Of a stretch of DNA of 32,462 nt, positions 31,041 through 32,462 are shown piece after piece. The notes beneath the pieces were generated by a model that did no database searches, was not told where the DNA came from, and saw only the letters and a list, made by a program, of their open reading frames with translations. Each line of letters starts with the position of its first letter. Within the stretch, counting starts at the first letter, position 1. Location of the stretch: the NCBI GenBank assembly GCA_014381825.1, contig JACNKX010000124.1:1-32462 (forward strand). The letters are read 5' to 3'. A program made the position numbers and the translations under genes. The stretch is from Planctomycetota bacterium (GTDB lineage: Bacteria; Planctomycetota; Planctomycetia; Pirellulales; Pirellulaceae).

Positions 31041-32462
31041 TCATGGCTGATTCCTAGAGGAGCGATCGTCGGGGATTGCGAGGGCATACACGATCGCCGG
31101 TCCTCGCAGTCTCAGAGCGATGCGGACCGTCTTGTCGCGCAGCGAAGAGAGGTCGGACTGAGTCTTCCACCGGACGGGTGCTCGGATCGCATCGGCGGTG
31201 AGCGGAATGGAGTCGGCAAAGCCGAAGCCAGGCAGCTCTCCTGCCTGTTCATCGAGCAAGGCAACCGTCACTTCGCCTACAACTTCGTTCGCACCGCCAC
31301 GCTGCTCGACGTTCAGTAAGAGCCGGTCACCGCGGACAGGCAACGATTTGGTCGTCAGTTGTCCAACGGCATTCTTGTCCGCCGACTGCACTCCGACGAA
31401 CGCGTCGCGGCGCAGTTTCGCCACGCCGATCGACCGTGAACCCTGCGGACATGGCGTCTGTTGATTTCGGGAGAATGCGTTGAAGAAAATCAGCATCTCA
31501 TCGCCAACCAGGAACGGCTCGTTATGCAGAGGGACGGCTCCCGTGGCATAGTAGCTGCCGGGAGGGCCAGGCGGGATGAACCCGCTGGTCTGGTCGACCG
31601 GGCTCCATTCTCCACGATCATGGCGGGAGGCAAGCATCACCGTGAACTGCCCCTTCGGCTTGTCCATCCCGCACGGAAAGCCCAGATCCTGATTGCCGTA
31701 GTTGAACGGAATCATGCACTCGACCGCCGGCGCGTTGACCAGTTCCGGCGTGATCCGTCTCGCAGGTTTCGCGGGAGACCAACGCCGCAGGTCGTCGCTG
31801 TAACTGAACGCCGGATACGACCACCCGCCAGCGCGAACGTAGGCCATCCAGCGATTGTTCCGACGATCAGGGACGACCAGCAGTCGATCGCCGCCTCCGC
31901 TCGGGAGAGTCTCGAGCCGTTCCAGAGGTTGTTCCCAGCGCAGTCCGTCGGGACTGTACGTGATGTATTCACCTCGCGCGGCGGCATAACGGTCCATCAT
32001 CTCCTTGGGTCGACCGAGTGAACCGCTGACGGCATGGTTGTCCCAGTAATGGACTGACTCCCAATGGGCGACCATCTTGTAGCGACGATCGGGGTTGGGT
32101 TCGCAGTCGTCACGGAGAATGGTGTAGCCGTCAAAGTTGGTCAACGCGCCGTCGGTCTGCTTCGCCGCGAGACTCCCCGTCAGGATGATGTTGTTGTCTT
32201 TGCTGCCGCGATAGTCGAACTGTTCCAGCTTAGGTTTCCGCCACGTGATCCCGTCGTCCGACTCGGCGTACTTGCCCAGCATCGACTCGACGTCCGGGTG
32301 ATCAGCGTCTGAACGGGGACGAAAAGTGAAATCGTCGCCGCGTCCCCAGACACCCGCGGCGGCCATCTCGTGGGGACCGGCGGCGTTGTGCCCCATCGTC
32401 ATCGTGCAGTACCACAGGCGGAACTTCCCGTCCGCTTCGCGAATCACGTTGCCCCAGGCGCA
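31041..32462 (-). CDS. Beta-propeller protein related to its neighbour, 5' end outside window
   Basis: The frame is open to the last base of the window (CAWGNVIREADGKFRLWYC), so the N-terminus and any signal peptide are missing. The visible 473 residues hold propeller strands (SDDGITWRKPKL, SPDGLRWEQPL and SDDLRRWSPAK) and GSYYATGAVPLHNEPFLVGDEMLIFFNAF. A C-terminal sandwich follows (FVGVQS to GPAIVYALAI), which mirrors the middle sandwich of the downstream protein. The two are evident paralogues in one operon, with a 22-bp gap. The likely role is outside the cytoplasm in polysaccharide recognition or hydrolysis; catalytic residues could not be assigned. Confidence 0.82.
   Translation of the reverse strand, partial: CAWGNVIREADGKFRLWYCTMTMGHNAAGPHEMAAAGVWGRGDDFTFRPRSDADHPDVESMLGKYAESDDGITWRKPKLEQFDYRGSKDNNIILTGSLAAKQTDGALTNFDGYTILRDDCEPNPDRRYKMVAHWESVHYWDNHAVSGSLGRPKEMMDRYAAARGEYITYSPDGLRWEQPLERLETLPSGGGDRLLVVPDRRNNRWMAYVRAGGWSYPAFSYSDDLRRWSPAKPARRITPELVNAPAVECMIPFNYGNQDLGFPCGMDKPKGQFTVMLASRHDRGEWSPVDQTSGFIPPGPPGSYYATGAVPLHNEPFLVGDEMLIFFNAFSRNQQTPCPQGSRSIGVAKLRRDAFVGVQSADKNAVGQLTTKSLPVRGDRLLLNVEQRGGANEVVGEVTVALLDEQAGELPGFGFADSIPLTADAIRAPVRWKTQSDLSSLRDKTVRIALRLRGPAIVYALAIPDDRSSRNQP

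Noticed and set aside
1-32462. CRISPR arrays, insertion sequences, phage genes
   Set aside because: No regularly spaced direct repeats, transposase or integrase frames were seen anywhere in the window.

Overview
The window looks like chromosomal DNA of a planctomycete, most likely order Pirellulales. The reasons are protein style and gene content: a Gram-negative flagellum with P- and L-rings, a long FlgL, paired ClpP subunits behind trigger factor, a sulfatase, exported sugar-active proteins, and a coiled-coil membrane protein that I recall from planctomycetes. The genus cannot be named from sequence alone.

Bases 257-11682 (minus strand) form one flagellar block in the order flgF, flgG, flgA, flgH, flgI, flgJ (rod-binding part only), flgN, flgK, flgL, fliW, csrA and a PilZ gene with a zinc-ribbon-like N-terminus. 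The genes cover the distal rod, P- and L-rings, hook-filament junction and their chaperone, then the FliW-CsrA switch and a likely c-di-GMP receptor. Upstream of flgF is a consensus sigma-54 promoter (11733-11748). Further upstream are repeated GCAA-N3-TTGC dyads, placed where a sigma-54 activator would bind. The 327 bp between csrA and fliW carry a GGA-rich plus-strand stretch, a hairpin and a possible 46-codon ORF.

Bases 12116-14814 hold a small two-helix membrane protein, a strong terminator, a coiled-coil membrane protein and a DCC-family thiol protein. The coiled-coil gene is interrupted by an in-frame TGA exactly where a CxxC-type cysteine is expected. A perfect 8-bp hairpin with a GTT loop follows at the spacing of a bacterial SECIS element, and the frame stays open for 114 more codons. 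This is the most unusual signal in the window: either a selenocysteine site or a recent nonsense change.

Bases 14846-20909 (minus strand) carry a class IV aminotransferase with a sulfotransferase-like partner, a lipoprotein, and a tRNA-Gly(GCC)-tig-clpP-clpP unit behind a sigma-70-type promoter. Bases 21055-24049 carry a truncated HupE-like protein (minus), then a sulfatase and a beta-hydroxyacid dehydrogenase (plus).

Bases 24287-27901 look accessory: a decayed sulfotransferase, two small unknown membrane proteins with overlapping ends, two PEMT/ICMT-type membrane methyltransferases, and a 460-bp non-coding stretch with a 12-bp perfect inverted repeat. Bases 27902-32462 (minus, visibly more GC-rich) encode two related exported beta-propeller proteins. 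One is fused to a TIM-barrel domain and the other runs off the window edge.
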